The notes beneath the pieces are model-generated. The model ran no database searches and was not told the DNA's origin. It saw nothing but the letters and a program-made list of their open reading frames with translations. A DNA stretch of 64,000 bases, taken from contig NC_133898.1 of assembly GCF_964199755.1 (NCBI RefSeq), positions 29,763,985 to 29,827,984 of the forward strand, read 5' to 3'. Below, piece after piece: positions 1 through 10,797 of the stretch. The DNA is from Larus michahellis. Its lineage: Eukaryota; Chordata; Aves; Charadriiformes; Laridae. Positions within the stretch are counted from its first letter, which is position 1. Each line of letters starts with the position of its first letter. Position numbers and translations under genes: made by a program.

Positions 1-13
1 CCGAGAAGGATAC

Positions 14-102
14 TGCAGCATCTTCATGTAGGTCTGTATTGCCTGGAGCCATTCTGGGATTGACATGGAGAGCTTGTAGTTTGGCACTGGCGGCACTGAG
101 GG
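14..102 (-). CDS. VASH2: VASH2 coding exon 2 (left boundary uncertain)
   Basis: After a TTTTTTTCCTGTGTCCAG acceptor the exon reads P-S-V-P-P-V-P-N-Y and continues through the conserved vasohibin segment to M-K-M-L-Q. Beyond this the family reads Y-N-H-T, but here the frame continues Y-P-S-R. The exon therefore probably ends at 14, where a weak GTATCC donor would give a phase-2 junction and let the next exon restore the Tyr. The alternative is that the exon simply continues off the window. Confidence 0.8.
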
Positions 103-3100
103 CTGGACACAGGAAAAAAAAGATAAAGAGGTTAGACAGTTACCGCTCCCTGTAGCGTGGATAAGTGATTTACTTGGGCAGCGGTATGCGCTTAGTGCAA
201 TGCAACGCAGCAGCACAGATGGCTCGAGCCCCACGTGAACTCAAAGCATCAGGCAAAGTCATCCTGCTGACAATGGGGGCTGCCTGTTCACTGGAGCCAG
301 CCCCAACCCTGCTGACATAGGGAGGCCAGGGCAGGCCCCCACCACTACAGGCTGCTCATCCCAGCCACCGACATCCCTCAAACACCACCCTATGTGGGCA
401 TGCAGTCCAGTGCAGAAGGCCAACACTTCCCATTTTTCCCCTCTAGCACAGGGCAGTTTGGATGAGCAGAGCCGCAGCACTGGCTCTGCTGTCCTCCCTC
501 CCCTGAGAAGCCATTTCGAGTCTAACGTTTGGTTTCCTCTACTGCAAGAGAAACATAAAAGGAGACAAGGATCCCAAGCTGTGTAATTTCCCATCTGCTG
601 CGTATCAGTAGCACACCTGCTGGGCAGGGAGCACATGGTACCTAGAAGACCACCTGGGACCCAGATATTTAATGATATTAAGACACTTAAAGATATAGAC
701 TGGCACCATAATGGGATTTTTCCAAAATCTCATAAGACATCTGCTTGTGCCTAAGCACTTTAATAAGACAGGCCCTCAATCCACATTTAATCCCCACAGT
801 TACGTGGCTCCTGAGCCTGTAACCACGCAGGAAAAAGGCCTTGTCCCAAGTCCCCTTATTTTAAGGATGAGACTGCAAAATACGGGGTCAGCAGATGTTA
901 AAGCGGGCAGAGTGGCTTATAGAAGTTAGTACAGTTCTCACAAACATAGTTTATTTAAATATTAATACAGACCCAAATTCAGGAACCAGCAACTTGGGCA
1001 GCCGTGACAAAAGGCGCAAAGCAAAGTGTGTGGCATCTGCAGGCCCACAATGTTGTTATGATAGTTTTAAGATTATAAAGTGAAATACCACTGCTTTAAA
1101 GACACTTCAAGTCAGCAATTACCAATACGAAAAGCACATTCAGGCAGTACAGGACCTTCTCTGCCACAGACTTCCCTCTCCGGTTCCCACCTCCACTATG
1201 ATGGAGGGATTGTGTGTTTGCTTTCAGAGAGCAAGCACCAGTAGTCCCAAAACAACCAAAAGCCAATATTTACTACATGTAGCTAGTTACTACATTCAAA
1301 CAGTAAATACACCTCCGAGAAGAGAAAAACACCCAAAATAGAGATTCCTACATTACTGGCACACAGAAACGTATGTTAAGCAGCAAGGAGACAGACGGCC
1401 AGGCCCCAGCACACTGCCGCCATCCCCACACAGGGGACAACCGCATACACACGGGTTTTCTCTCCAAACAAGTGGGAGTTACAAGCAAGGTTCATTAACA
1501 CTTCTTAATCACAATTTCCACACCTAACCTCTTCATTAGAGGCAATTTTGGGGTTTCACAAGTTCCTTCCACCCCTGGCCCCTTTGGTCTGGCCGAATTA
1601 TTCGCCTGTCCCTCTCAGCACGAGGACAGGCCTGGAGTCAACGCACCAGATGGGCCTCAAGTTTCAGGAGCAGCAAGCGGCTGGAAGGGGGAATTGAAGC
1701 AGGCCTGTCAAATCCTTCCAGACGCAGTAATTCTTGCTCTGATGTAAACTCTCCTTTTCTTCAAAGACAAAAAACTCTGGGTTGCACATACACAACACAC
1801 CAAGGCCATGGGAGCAGCAAGAGGCCTGGCTGCTGCAGAGCTGCCATGGGGGTAGCACCCCTTTCCCAGCCCTCCATAAAATGGAAGCCCCTGCCTTCAT
1901 CCAGCTGGAGGACAGGATGGCACCCCATAGGGACCATACCAGTGCAGAGGGACACAGCCCTTGCTGTAGCCCACAGCAGCCACCCTCACCACAGGGGTCA
2001 GGTTTGGACCTCCAGGCAAGGTGCTTCCCCATCTCCAAGGCGGAGGATCATGGTGTCAGCCACCAGGGCATGCTCAGGTAAAGAGAACCAGGGTTTTTCC
2101 AATGGCTGACGCATATCCCGTCACTTGTCTGTGAAAGCTACCTCGGCAGGCTTGCCAAGCCAGGAGGTCCACACCCCTTCAGATCTCAGGCAACGAGGGA
2201 GAAGCAGCCATCCATCTTCCGCCGTGCAGGACGGCACACTGCTCTCCTCTTTCCAGGGCTGGGCAGGCAGTATATGGCACCATGCCCCCAGCCAGGTCAG
2301 GCGGTGGAGAGCCACCCACCTCTCCCACTCCCTCCAAGCAAAACCCATTTTTTCTCCCCCCAAATTCCTAACCCCGCTGCAGGAGCGCCAATCAGAAGCC
2401 AGGGCTGCACCACGATACCACAAGCAAAGGAAACTGCAATGTTGTGATTGAGGCTGCAGCCCGCCAGCTACCTCCAGAAGCTGGCAAAGGTTTGTAGCAG
2501 GGGCCCAGAGGCACTGAGAGGAAACACAGACAACAGCACTACAGCACCATGAATTTACAAAGCAAGTGAAATTCAGAGACCAGGCAGATGAGAGGGCCTT
2601 GACCCAGTATCAGTATTTCCAACCAGCAGCAGCTCCAGAGGCAGCAGAGATGCTGCAGTGCAAGAACTTGTGGTAGAGCTGGAGACCATCCAGCTAGAAA
2701 TGTGGCTAGAAACGCTGTGGTCTCAGTTCGCCACAGACATCCTATATGAAACTCATCTTGCTCAACTCCACTGTGTCTCATTTAATGACCAGAAAGTCAT
2801 TTTCTGTTAGCTCACCCTGCAAGTACGCTGTTACTTAGCATGGATGAAGCTGGCAGGCTAGAGCCCTCAAAGTTGATGAGAGTCTTTAAGATCTGCAAGT
2901 ATCTCCAAGATCACAGACCACGTAAAGGATTGCACAGCCCTTCCAAACCAGGGGCCTGCACCCTTCCCAGAGCTCAAGCCAAAAGCCAGAGGTGTGGGGT
3001 GTTGCAACCAAGGGACACCTCAGGTTCTGAAATTGCCCTTCCTGCAGACAAGTCAGCTTTTTATGAGGACTGTTCGTCCCAGGCGAGACGCAGCCCTGCA

Positions 3101-5552
3101 TGCCTGCAGTTTGTATTTGTTCCAGTAAGGGCAGCTTCACTGATACAGTAAGAAGCTACTTACCGCCCCGCATGTATGATAGCTGAGACTAATACCAAGA
3201 TGATTAGAGCAATCAAGTGGAGCTTCTTGGGGAGGGGATGAAAACTCTCTCCCATCACTAGGGATTAAGAACAGATCAGATGCAAAAATGGAGCAGTTGC
3301 ACACACCACTCACTCAGCCTCCACCAACTACAAAATGCAAGCAGATTACAAACCATCCTCTCAGAGGCACGAGTTTCTCTCATCACTCACAATCAGCACT
3401 ACCTGGTCTTTTGCAGGTTGCCACATACCCAGCAGCAAAAGCCAATTAAAAAAGATGTACCATCATTTAAGGAACAACTCCCCCCTCACATTCCTACTCC
3501 AACCTAGAAATTACTATCACAACTTTAGCAACTCACTACCACCTTGTAGCAAACAAACCTGCTCCCACCCTTCAGTTGCTCACCTGAGCTGTGTTGGCCT
3601 TAATAAAGACCAGGTGGTCCACACACTACCCTCTGACCCCAGAGGTCCCAGGCTTAGCCAGCAAGGGCTAATTAATCACAGGGGACACCAGGCCCTTCTG
3701 CCCTTGAAGAAGTTAATCACTGCAACAGGCAGTTTGCTGCCAGACAGTGCTGGAGGAACTCAATACAACTCTTCTACAGCACTCTCCACCAATCAGGAAC
3801 CAATAATTAAAATCAAATGATTTATCCAAGCAGATTTCAAAGCAGCACATGTCACACTGAGTCAGCCTTGTGCTTTGGTACCAAGGAAGAAGCCATGGGT
3901 GATGCTCTCTGGGGCACTCTCGCAGGCAGCACGCCGGTACATTGGAGCCACTGGCACGTCTCTCACCAGATGCTTTGTCAATCCCTCCGGGTACCACCAG
4001 TAAAACTCCCATGCTTTGGAGCTGGGAAGCAACGGAAGGAAAACAGGTCCAGCGTGTGCTTTGCCATCTCCTAACGCCAAACAGATCTGCAGGCTGTTTA
4101 GACTAGTGTAAGCTGGTCATGCTGCTGAAGCGAGAAGTTCGCCCTCTCCTTGCCCCTTCATTTCTATCTCAAGTGCTTGTGCAAGTTTGAGATGAACCAC
4201 ACCAGGGAACCACAAACACACACAGCAAAACCAGATTATTCTTTCACTGTATCTGCTCCCCCATCCAAACAAAGGCTGGTGCCAGCACAAGGGAAGCCGG
4301 GGAACAGAGATTGCCCCTTTTGCACTTACGCCGAACTAAACATTGCAGAAAAGACATTAAAGGCCCTTTCAGTTTGCATCTTACTTGACAAGAGCCTTCA
4401 CAAGGTGGCCCTACTCAATACGCTTTCAACTTCCCCATGCACAGAATTTTTCCTTTCTGCCCCACGTAAAGAACAAGCATACATATCACTGACAACCAGG
4501 GCTGTGACAACGCCAGCCCCGCTATCTCACCCCAGCGTGCAGAGGGGTACAAATCAACTCCGACTTCAGCGGTCAGCTCGGATTAATGCTGCTTGGTGGG
4601 AGGAGCGAACCAAGCTCAAAGTCTGCCAAAGCCGACGGCATTAAAGACATTGTGATCAGTAATGCAGCCCAGTGGTGAGAAGCCCTGAACATCAGCAGAC
4701 AACAACATTTTATTTGCCAGCTGGAGGAAAAAGAAACGATTTGGGTCAGGCAGAGCTGTTTGGAGCTTGTACCAAGGAATGCACAATACAATCTTGCCAC
4801 GTACTGGAAATGAAACATCTGAGTTTTAAATCCCTTATTACATTTCAGGAGCAAGGCTCCTGAAATGCTCCAAAAGGCTGAGCAAGATGTGCTTTAAATT
4901 GCACAAAGCGCTTCATTCAGTCCCGGAAGCTTTCTTTTAATTCTTGTTTTCCGCTTTTTCTTCCCCAAGATAAATCCATAATTATTTTTTTTTTCTACTT
5001 GTTTCCCAAGACACCAGCTCTTAAGCATCCCGTACCCGTCTTCTGTTATTTCCAAAGAGCGGACGCTCCACCTTTCCCCTTGCAGGGGCCGAGAGCATCC
5101 TCGGGGCCGCGGCGTGACAGCCTCCAGCCCAGCCCTCGCGCCTCCCCGTCCCCTGGACGCCCACAAACCCCGGCCGCCTACGGGCTTGACGGCACCCCCT
5201 CGGTTTTTTTCCGGGGGCGGACGGGGCGTAGGGGCAGGGGAGGGGGGGTTCACCTTACCCGAGCCAGGCGGGCGGCGCTCCGGATGGCCGCCGCCACGGC
5301 GCCGCCGTCGGGGTGCACCCGCTCCACGTGCCCCCACATCCGCTCCCAGGTCTGCCCGTCCATGGGGAAGCCGCTCTTGTTCACTAGGAAGAGGGACCCG
5401 CCGTCCCGCTGCTCCTCCTCCTCCGAGCCGCCGCCGCTGCCGCTCCCGCCGCCCGCCGCCCGCGGCTGGGCGCTCCGCGACCGGCCCCCCGCCTTGCCGA
5501 CCGCCGCACGGCGGGTGCTCCCGGGGCCGCCGCCCGCCGCCGCGCCCGTCAT
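14..5552 (-). CDS. VASH2: VASH2, 5' part (exons 1-2; gene continues beyond the left edge)
   Basis: Vasohibin-2 is a transglutaminase-like cysteine protease that, with its small partner SVBP, removes the C-terminal tyrosine of alpha-tubulin. Two coding exons are visible: 5259-5552 (98 codons) and about 14-102. The joined start has a low-complexity Gly/Ser/Glu-rich tail, then a conserved block around FLVNKSGFPMDGQTWERMW (exon 1) and VPNYKLSMSIPEWLQAIQTY (exon 2), both diagnostic of vasohibins. The catalytic Cys-His-Ser residues lie in later exons outside the window, so nothing can be said about activity. Both splice junctions of intron 1 are canonical and in phase 0. Orientation and neighbours match the human VASH2-FLVCR1 order. 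Confidence 0.93.
103..5258 (-). other. VASH2 intron 1
   Basis: This intron has a canonical GTAAGG donor at the right and a polypyrimidine-CAG acceptor at the left. I see no coding exon, RNA gene or interspersed repeat in it. A perfect 12-bp hairpin sits at 4841-4867. Confidence 0.8.
4841..4867. repeat. Perfect 12-bp inverted repeat, 3-nt loop
   Basis: The left arm CATTTCAGGAGC (4841-4852) and right arm GCTCCTGAAATG (4856-4867) are exact reverse complements around AAG. It lies in VASH2 intron 1, about 390 bp inside from the donor. The stem is too short for a typical pre-miRNA. Confidence 0.7.
5259..5552 (-). CDS. VASH2: VASH2 coding exon 1
   Basis: This exon has 98 codons from the ATG at 5552 to a GTAAGG donor directly below 5259. 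The first 45 residues are a Gly/Arg/Ser-rich, probably disordered tail ending in an acidic SEEEE run. The rest carries the vasohibin signature NKSGFPMD and ETWERMW-like residues. The start was chosen because it begins the family-typical MTG N-terminus. A five-codon upstream ORF overlaps this start. Confidence 0.93.
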
Positions 5553-5566
5553 GGCCCCGCGGCCAT
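5549..5566 (-). promoter_or_regulatory. Upstream ORF overlapping the VASH2 start
   Basis: An ATG at 5566-5564 in strong context (G at -3, G at +4) opens a five-codon ORF encoding M-A-A-G-P. Its TGA overlaps the VASH2 ATG as ATGA. If the transcript starts upstream of 5566, translation of VASH2 would require leaky scanning or reinitiation at the overlap. Confidence 0.55.
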
Positions 5567-5638
5567 GCCCGAGCCCGGGGGCGCCGCAGTGGACCGCTGC
5601 CGGGAGGTGCCCCGCGGTCTCGCTGCCGCCCGGGCCCT

Positions 5639-5672
5639 CTCTCTCTATATATAAAATATATATATGTGTGTG
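5639..5672. repeat. Short CT / TA / TG microsatellite
   Basis: A run of alternating CT, then TATA-type dinucleotides, then TGTG sits about 90-120 bp upstream of the VASH2 ATG inside otherwise GC-rich DNA. It may influence transcription start, but that is inference. Confidence 0.6.
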
Positions 5673-8600
5673 CGTATTACGTGCGTGCGGAGGAGGCTGA
5701 GCACGGGGACGGCCCCCTCCCTAGCGGCGGGCGCCCGCTCGTCCCGGGAGCCCCGGCCCTGCCCCGGCCCCGGCGGCGCTGGGGGCGCGCCCCGCGCCGC
5801 GCTCCATGCCGCCGCGTTACCACGCTACCGGCCGCCTGCCCGCCCTCGGCGCGCTCCCATTGGCGGCCGCAACAAAGAGGGGCGGAGCTCGGGGGGCGGG
5901 ATGAGCCGTGAGTGGCGGAGAAGCTGAACGGAGGCGCCCCCTGCCGGGCGGCCCGCGTCACCGGAGTAAGGGTGGCAGGGTGAGCCCCTTTGCCCGCAGC
6001 CGTCCGGCGTGGGGCTGCGGACCCCGGCCCTCGCTACGCGAAGGGCACCTGGAGATCAAACTCTTCATCGGAGAGCTGGGCTGTTCCGTTCTTCCTAAGA
6101 GAGCTGGAAAATTCCGCGTTAACCATTGAGTGTTACGGTGATGGCAGCGAGATCCCAGCCTGAAGGTGAAGGCTGCTGCTGAGCAAGGAAGGCTACAGGG
6201 CTCTTCGGTCCAGTGGGCAAAGGAGTGCCCCAGACCTGGGGGATTCCCACCCCGGGGATGAGTGGCTGTGGTCTTATCACAGCCTGGCACCCTCCCTTTG
6301 CCACGGCTGGCTCACAGTGTGGTGTGCTTGTCCTCCATGAGAGTATTTCCTGCTCTGGTACTAGGAGCACTGGGTGCCCAACCGCTGAGTAGGAGGGAGG
6401 GTAGTCCCAACACGGCCTTTGTCTGGGTGTTTTGCTGCCATACAGACTGCCAGAGGGCTGAGTGAGTGGTCCATGACAGCCCGATACTCAGGAGTACTCA
6501 CAGCAGCAATGTCCTGCCTCGATCCCCTGCAGCAGTCAGAGGTACCTGCCTCGCATGTCTGCGCGCACTGCTAACACCACAGAAACAACGGCGTCTGGTC
6601 CTCTACTTGTGCCCAGTGTGATGGAGCTGTGGATGAGAGGAACTGGGAATACATCTCTCCCACAGGGCTTTGCCCAGCCGTGTTGGTGGCCTTGCAGCAT
6701 CTTCTGTGCAAACAACTCCCTGGCTGCTGCTGCCATCTTCACCACTCGACTCGGTTCCCTGATGCTGATTTCCATGCTCAGAGGTATTTTTTTAGCATTT
6801 TATATCAAGCACAACAGTGTCAGCCTAATACAACTCCTAGAGCTAGAGGTGACCTCCCATCAGAAACAAATAATAGTCTAAGAAAGGTTGTTCCCATCCC
6901 CTGCCTATGCACTCAGATACTCCCGCCACTCTGATCTCCCCTGCTCCCAGCCAGGCTGGGTGCGTACCTGTGCATCTCCTCAGCAGCTGCAAGTACTGAT
7001 TTTCATCTCTCAGCATAAATAAACCTCTCCAGTACCCTAATCAGCTTCCTGGAGGCTCTTGGGAGCCACGGGTGTAAGTTGAGTTGCTAATCTCTCACCG
7101 CAGGAATTGACGTCTCTGTGTGTCTTACCAGTAATCTGCCCCGCCGCATCCCGGGTGCGTGGACTGCCTGAATCTCATCAGGAGCTTTAAGGTAAGGGAG
7201 GCTGGAGAAAGGCTGTTCCATCAGCTAAAGCAAACCAAGGGCTTCAGCTTACACGGCTGGCCCAGTGTCAGCTTTCAGCCCCAGGAGGCTTTGGTCTAGG
7301 GAGCACCCCGAGCTGAACATGGAGGCTCTGTGTAAATGGTGACTCAAGCTGGGGGAGAGGAGGGAAGGTCAGAATGCATTTAGAGCTGCTGTGAAGTCTT
7401 CACCCTCTCTGCTATGTCCTGCATTTCCCTAATAATCAGGCAAAAACTGCAACTGGAGGGCAAATGCGGTCCCACACTGGCCAGAGGCGATCCACACCCC
7501 CCAACTGGCTTTGGGAGCAGGATCCCAGGGCAAGCGCAATCCCTCTCTCCTTCTGGAGCGCAGATGAGGCTGTGCATCAGCAAGATGTGAGAGCACCAAG
7601 ATGAGCTCCAGATGGGAGCTGAAAAAGCACAGAGACCCAGAGAGGCTGCAGATGGCCGCAGCCATGGAGGAGCGGGCTGTAGGGGAGCAGAGGGAGGCTC
7701 AGGCAAGGCAGCACAAGGAAAAGGGGGCTGAGAAAGTCTGCAAGCTGACAGGAGCAGAGCCAGAGGAAAGCTTGAAAATGATTCAGACGTGGATCTTAGG
7801 ATCAATGGGACTATGTGGGTGGTGACAGCCATGCGTGAGCAACCCAGGGGCATGACCCCTTCCAATCAGGACCAAAAGAAAAAAAAAATTTACAAGCTCC
7901 TCCTTGATGCTCAGGCTGAAGAGGGACAAGTTGAACTCCTGGAGGCCAGCCAGTACATCCAAGGCCAGCTGTGGGCTGGACAGGCAGGGCAGAGGTTACC
8001 TGATGTCCTGAAGCTAACAGCAACTTTGAAACAACAGCCTAAGGGGATAAAAGCAGAGTCCCCAAGTCCCTGCAGCTAAGAGAGTCTTAATTACCTTCTT
8101 CCCAGCTACAAATTAAGAGTAAAAATAGAGGAATGCTGTCTTGCTTTAGCCCAAGCCCTCCCCGGTATTAGACATTCAAGATGAGTAAGAGCAGGGTGGG
8201 ATATTCAGCGTGCCCCTCTGCATTCCCCCAGCATCCAACGGCTTTCACCTTGTGGGACTACCTAATTTTGATATCGTAACTCTCAGCAGAGCAGCCTTGT
8301 TCCCCGCTCTGTTCGCAGCTCTTCCTCTACCCTGCTGGTGCTGCCCTTCCCCTCACACCCCGGCTGCTGCCCAGCCTCTGCTCCAGAGTGCCAGAGCCTT
8401 TCGATTTTGAAATCCAGTCACTTTGCATGGAGGCACCTTTCTAAAGCTAGCTCTGAATAACACCTCGCACCTATGGTCTTCTTCCTCATGCGGCGCTTGT
8501 TGCTACCACAGCTGCTTTCTGGGTCAAAGAAACTAATTTGATCATAAAATCATGTAAGAAGGTTTTAACCTTCATTATTTCCAATTGCAGACTAATTTAA

Positions 8601-10760
8601 ATGCAGCATTCAAAAGGCCCTGCAGCGCAATTACACAACCAACTGCAGGAAAATTAACAGCTCTTAATTGTACCATGGCAGCAAGGTGATGTCAGCATCA
8701 GCCTTTTTTCCCCAAGAAGATTTCTTCTCCAAAAACATTACCTCCACACCCCCCAAGGAGTCCCACTAGCCCCTTCCCCAGCAAGCATCTTCTTACACAC
8801 AGCAACAGATTCATCCTTGCTGTGTAGCAAGGCCTCACTGCCCTGGGATATTCCACACGCACAGATGCAGTTAATTTATGTATTTATTTGGGCTTATTTG
8901 GGAAAACACTTCCTCTATTACCCATTGTTTCCAAGCAGCCCTTCTTGCTGGCTCGGTGCAGGCGTGAGGAGCAAGCAGGAGGCGGCTTCCCTGGTCAGCG
9001 GCTCCAGCCCAATCCAGCCTCAGGGCAGGGAGCTCCAGCCAGACTGGGGAAGGACCTGCTGGCTTTGATGGAGAATGGACCACTGGTGTGATGAGTGCCT
9101 GTGAGGTGTCATGCACTGCCCATGTTCCTGCTCCACTGCTTTGAAATTCGATGGTTTTCTGCTCTGCAGGTCCTCTGCCAGCACGGCTCCAACCTTTTGT
9201 AAGATCTTAGTAAGGCCTTGCCCCAACTCTGCTATCAACAGACCTGTGTTAAAATACGTCTCACCATGAACAGGAATGCCGCTCTGGCTGCCAGGGCACA
9301 CAAGTGAAGCACCAAACCCAGAGGTAGAGCAAGCTCAGCAGCAAAAGATGGGCTGGTCGGCAGATTGCCCCTGCCCTGCCTGGCAATCCCTCCTTCTGCA
9401 GCCCAGCCTCCCGATCCCTCTGGCCCAGGCTGTGTGGTCGTTCCCCTGGTCCCAGCCCACACCAGCGCCCTTCTCAGTGCCACAGCCATGCCACAAAGCT
9501 CCTCCCAGTGCTTTTGCTTTGGTGCCTCTGCAGACAGGCAGTGGGGAGCTGGCCTGCCAGCCCAGCCAGCAGGGGCAGGAGACACCGCTCACCTTGTTCC
9601 AGCCCTCCTAGGAACAGCTGAGGTTTGCTTTTCTGCAAGAAGGGGTGCTCAAAGCTGCTGCTGTCCAAGGGGGGCTGGGAAACAATAGCCAAGGAACGGT
9701 CTTACAGCACCTGAGCAAAAGCTTGACAGTTTCTCTTTCCCTCTTTCCTTCCATCAGATAGATGCAAATCCGTGGCAGCATGGGAGATCTGGACCTGTGC
9801 TCTCATCCAGGTCAGACCTCCAGCTCCACACTCACTGAAGGTCCCTGTACCAGCACTGAGCATATGAGAGACAGGTTGGTTACTGGTGGAGCAGGAAATA
9901 TGCCCAGTCCCTCCGGCTGGCAGCAGTCAGTGCAAAAGCCTGAAGCCTGCATACCTTGCAAGTGTCCCCAGCTTGGGCACACTCTTCTGCTAAAGCCCGG
10001 CCAAGCAATCTTAATGGCCTTTTCTGAATTTAGGACCCACTGTATGTCCAGAAAAGCAGCAGCAGTTCAAACTTGCTACCAAGGTGCTTCAGCTTTGCAG
10101 AAGGGAAGCAGGAAAACACAGGTTGAGAAAGTTTACCTGCCATCAGTGAATTGCATTATTGCTATGCAAACATTAGCCCATTTCCTGAAAAGACCATAAC
10201 GACCTCATTTGATCCTTGAAAAGGAAAATAGAATTTGTTTGTTTGGTGCTTTTTGCTAAACTGGAAGTTATGCTGGAATGGGATTTGTTTATAATAAAAT
10301 GCAAGGTTAAACTGTGATAAGGATGTAACCATGGTAATATGGGAATGGCTGTTGATGCAAGTTTGCAGGAGTGATTTGCGTAATCACTAAGAATGACAAC
10401 TTTATGTATTCATCAATGTGATCGTTGGGAAAATAAATATGTAAAGCATACAAAAAAAAAAGCTATAAAAGGAATGCTTGAGGGTGTGCTTCTTTGGAAC
10501 TTTCCCTAAGGTATCCCTTTCTGGAAACTCTAACACACCAGTTATTTCGCAATGGTCTAGCAGAAAAAGCAGCCATCAGCTGCTTTGCCTTTAGCAATGA
10601 AGAAAATCAGCAATATCTTTTGATTTCTGCCAGAACAAGTCCAGGACCTCCTGCAGTAACTCTACTGCAACAAATCATTACAGTGTTTATTTTAGATGGG
10701 TTTGTATAACTGGGCTCCAGTTGATCTCAGCCTAATCAAACAGGCAAGATTTCCAGCATT

Positions 10761-10797
10761 AAAAAATAAATAAAAATAAATAAAAATAAAAAATCAA
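10761..10797. repeat. AT-rich (AAATA)n-like simple repeat
   Basis: Short run of AATAA/AAATA units with no higher-order structure. Confidence 0.7.

Larger units (their letters stand above)
5050..6060. promoter_or_regulatory. CpG-island promoter of VASH2
   Basis: This roughly 1 kb segment is very GC-rich and dense in CpG and contrasts sharply with its flanks. It covers VASH2 exon 1 and the region upstream of it. No TATA box in a plausible position is evident; a short CT/TA/TG microsatellite at 5639-5672 lies within the probable 5' UTR or core promoter. Long open frames on both strands here are composition artefacts. Confidence 0.75.

Noticed and set aside
5114-5911. 265-codon plus-strand ORF opposite VASH2 exon 1.
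   Set aside because: Composition artefact of the CpG island, Arg/Pro-rich and without homology.
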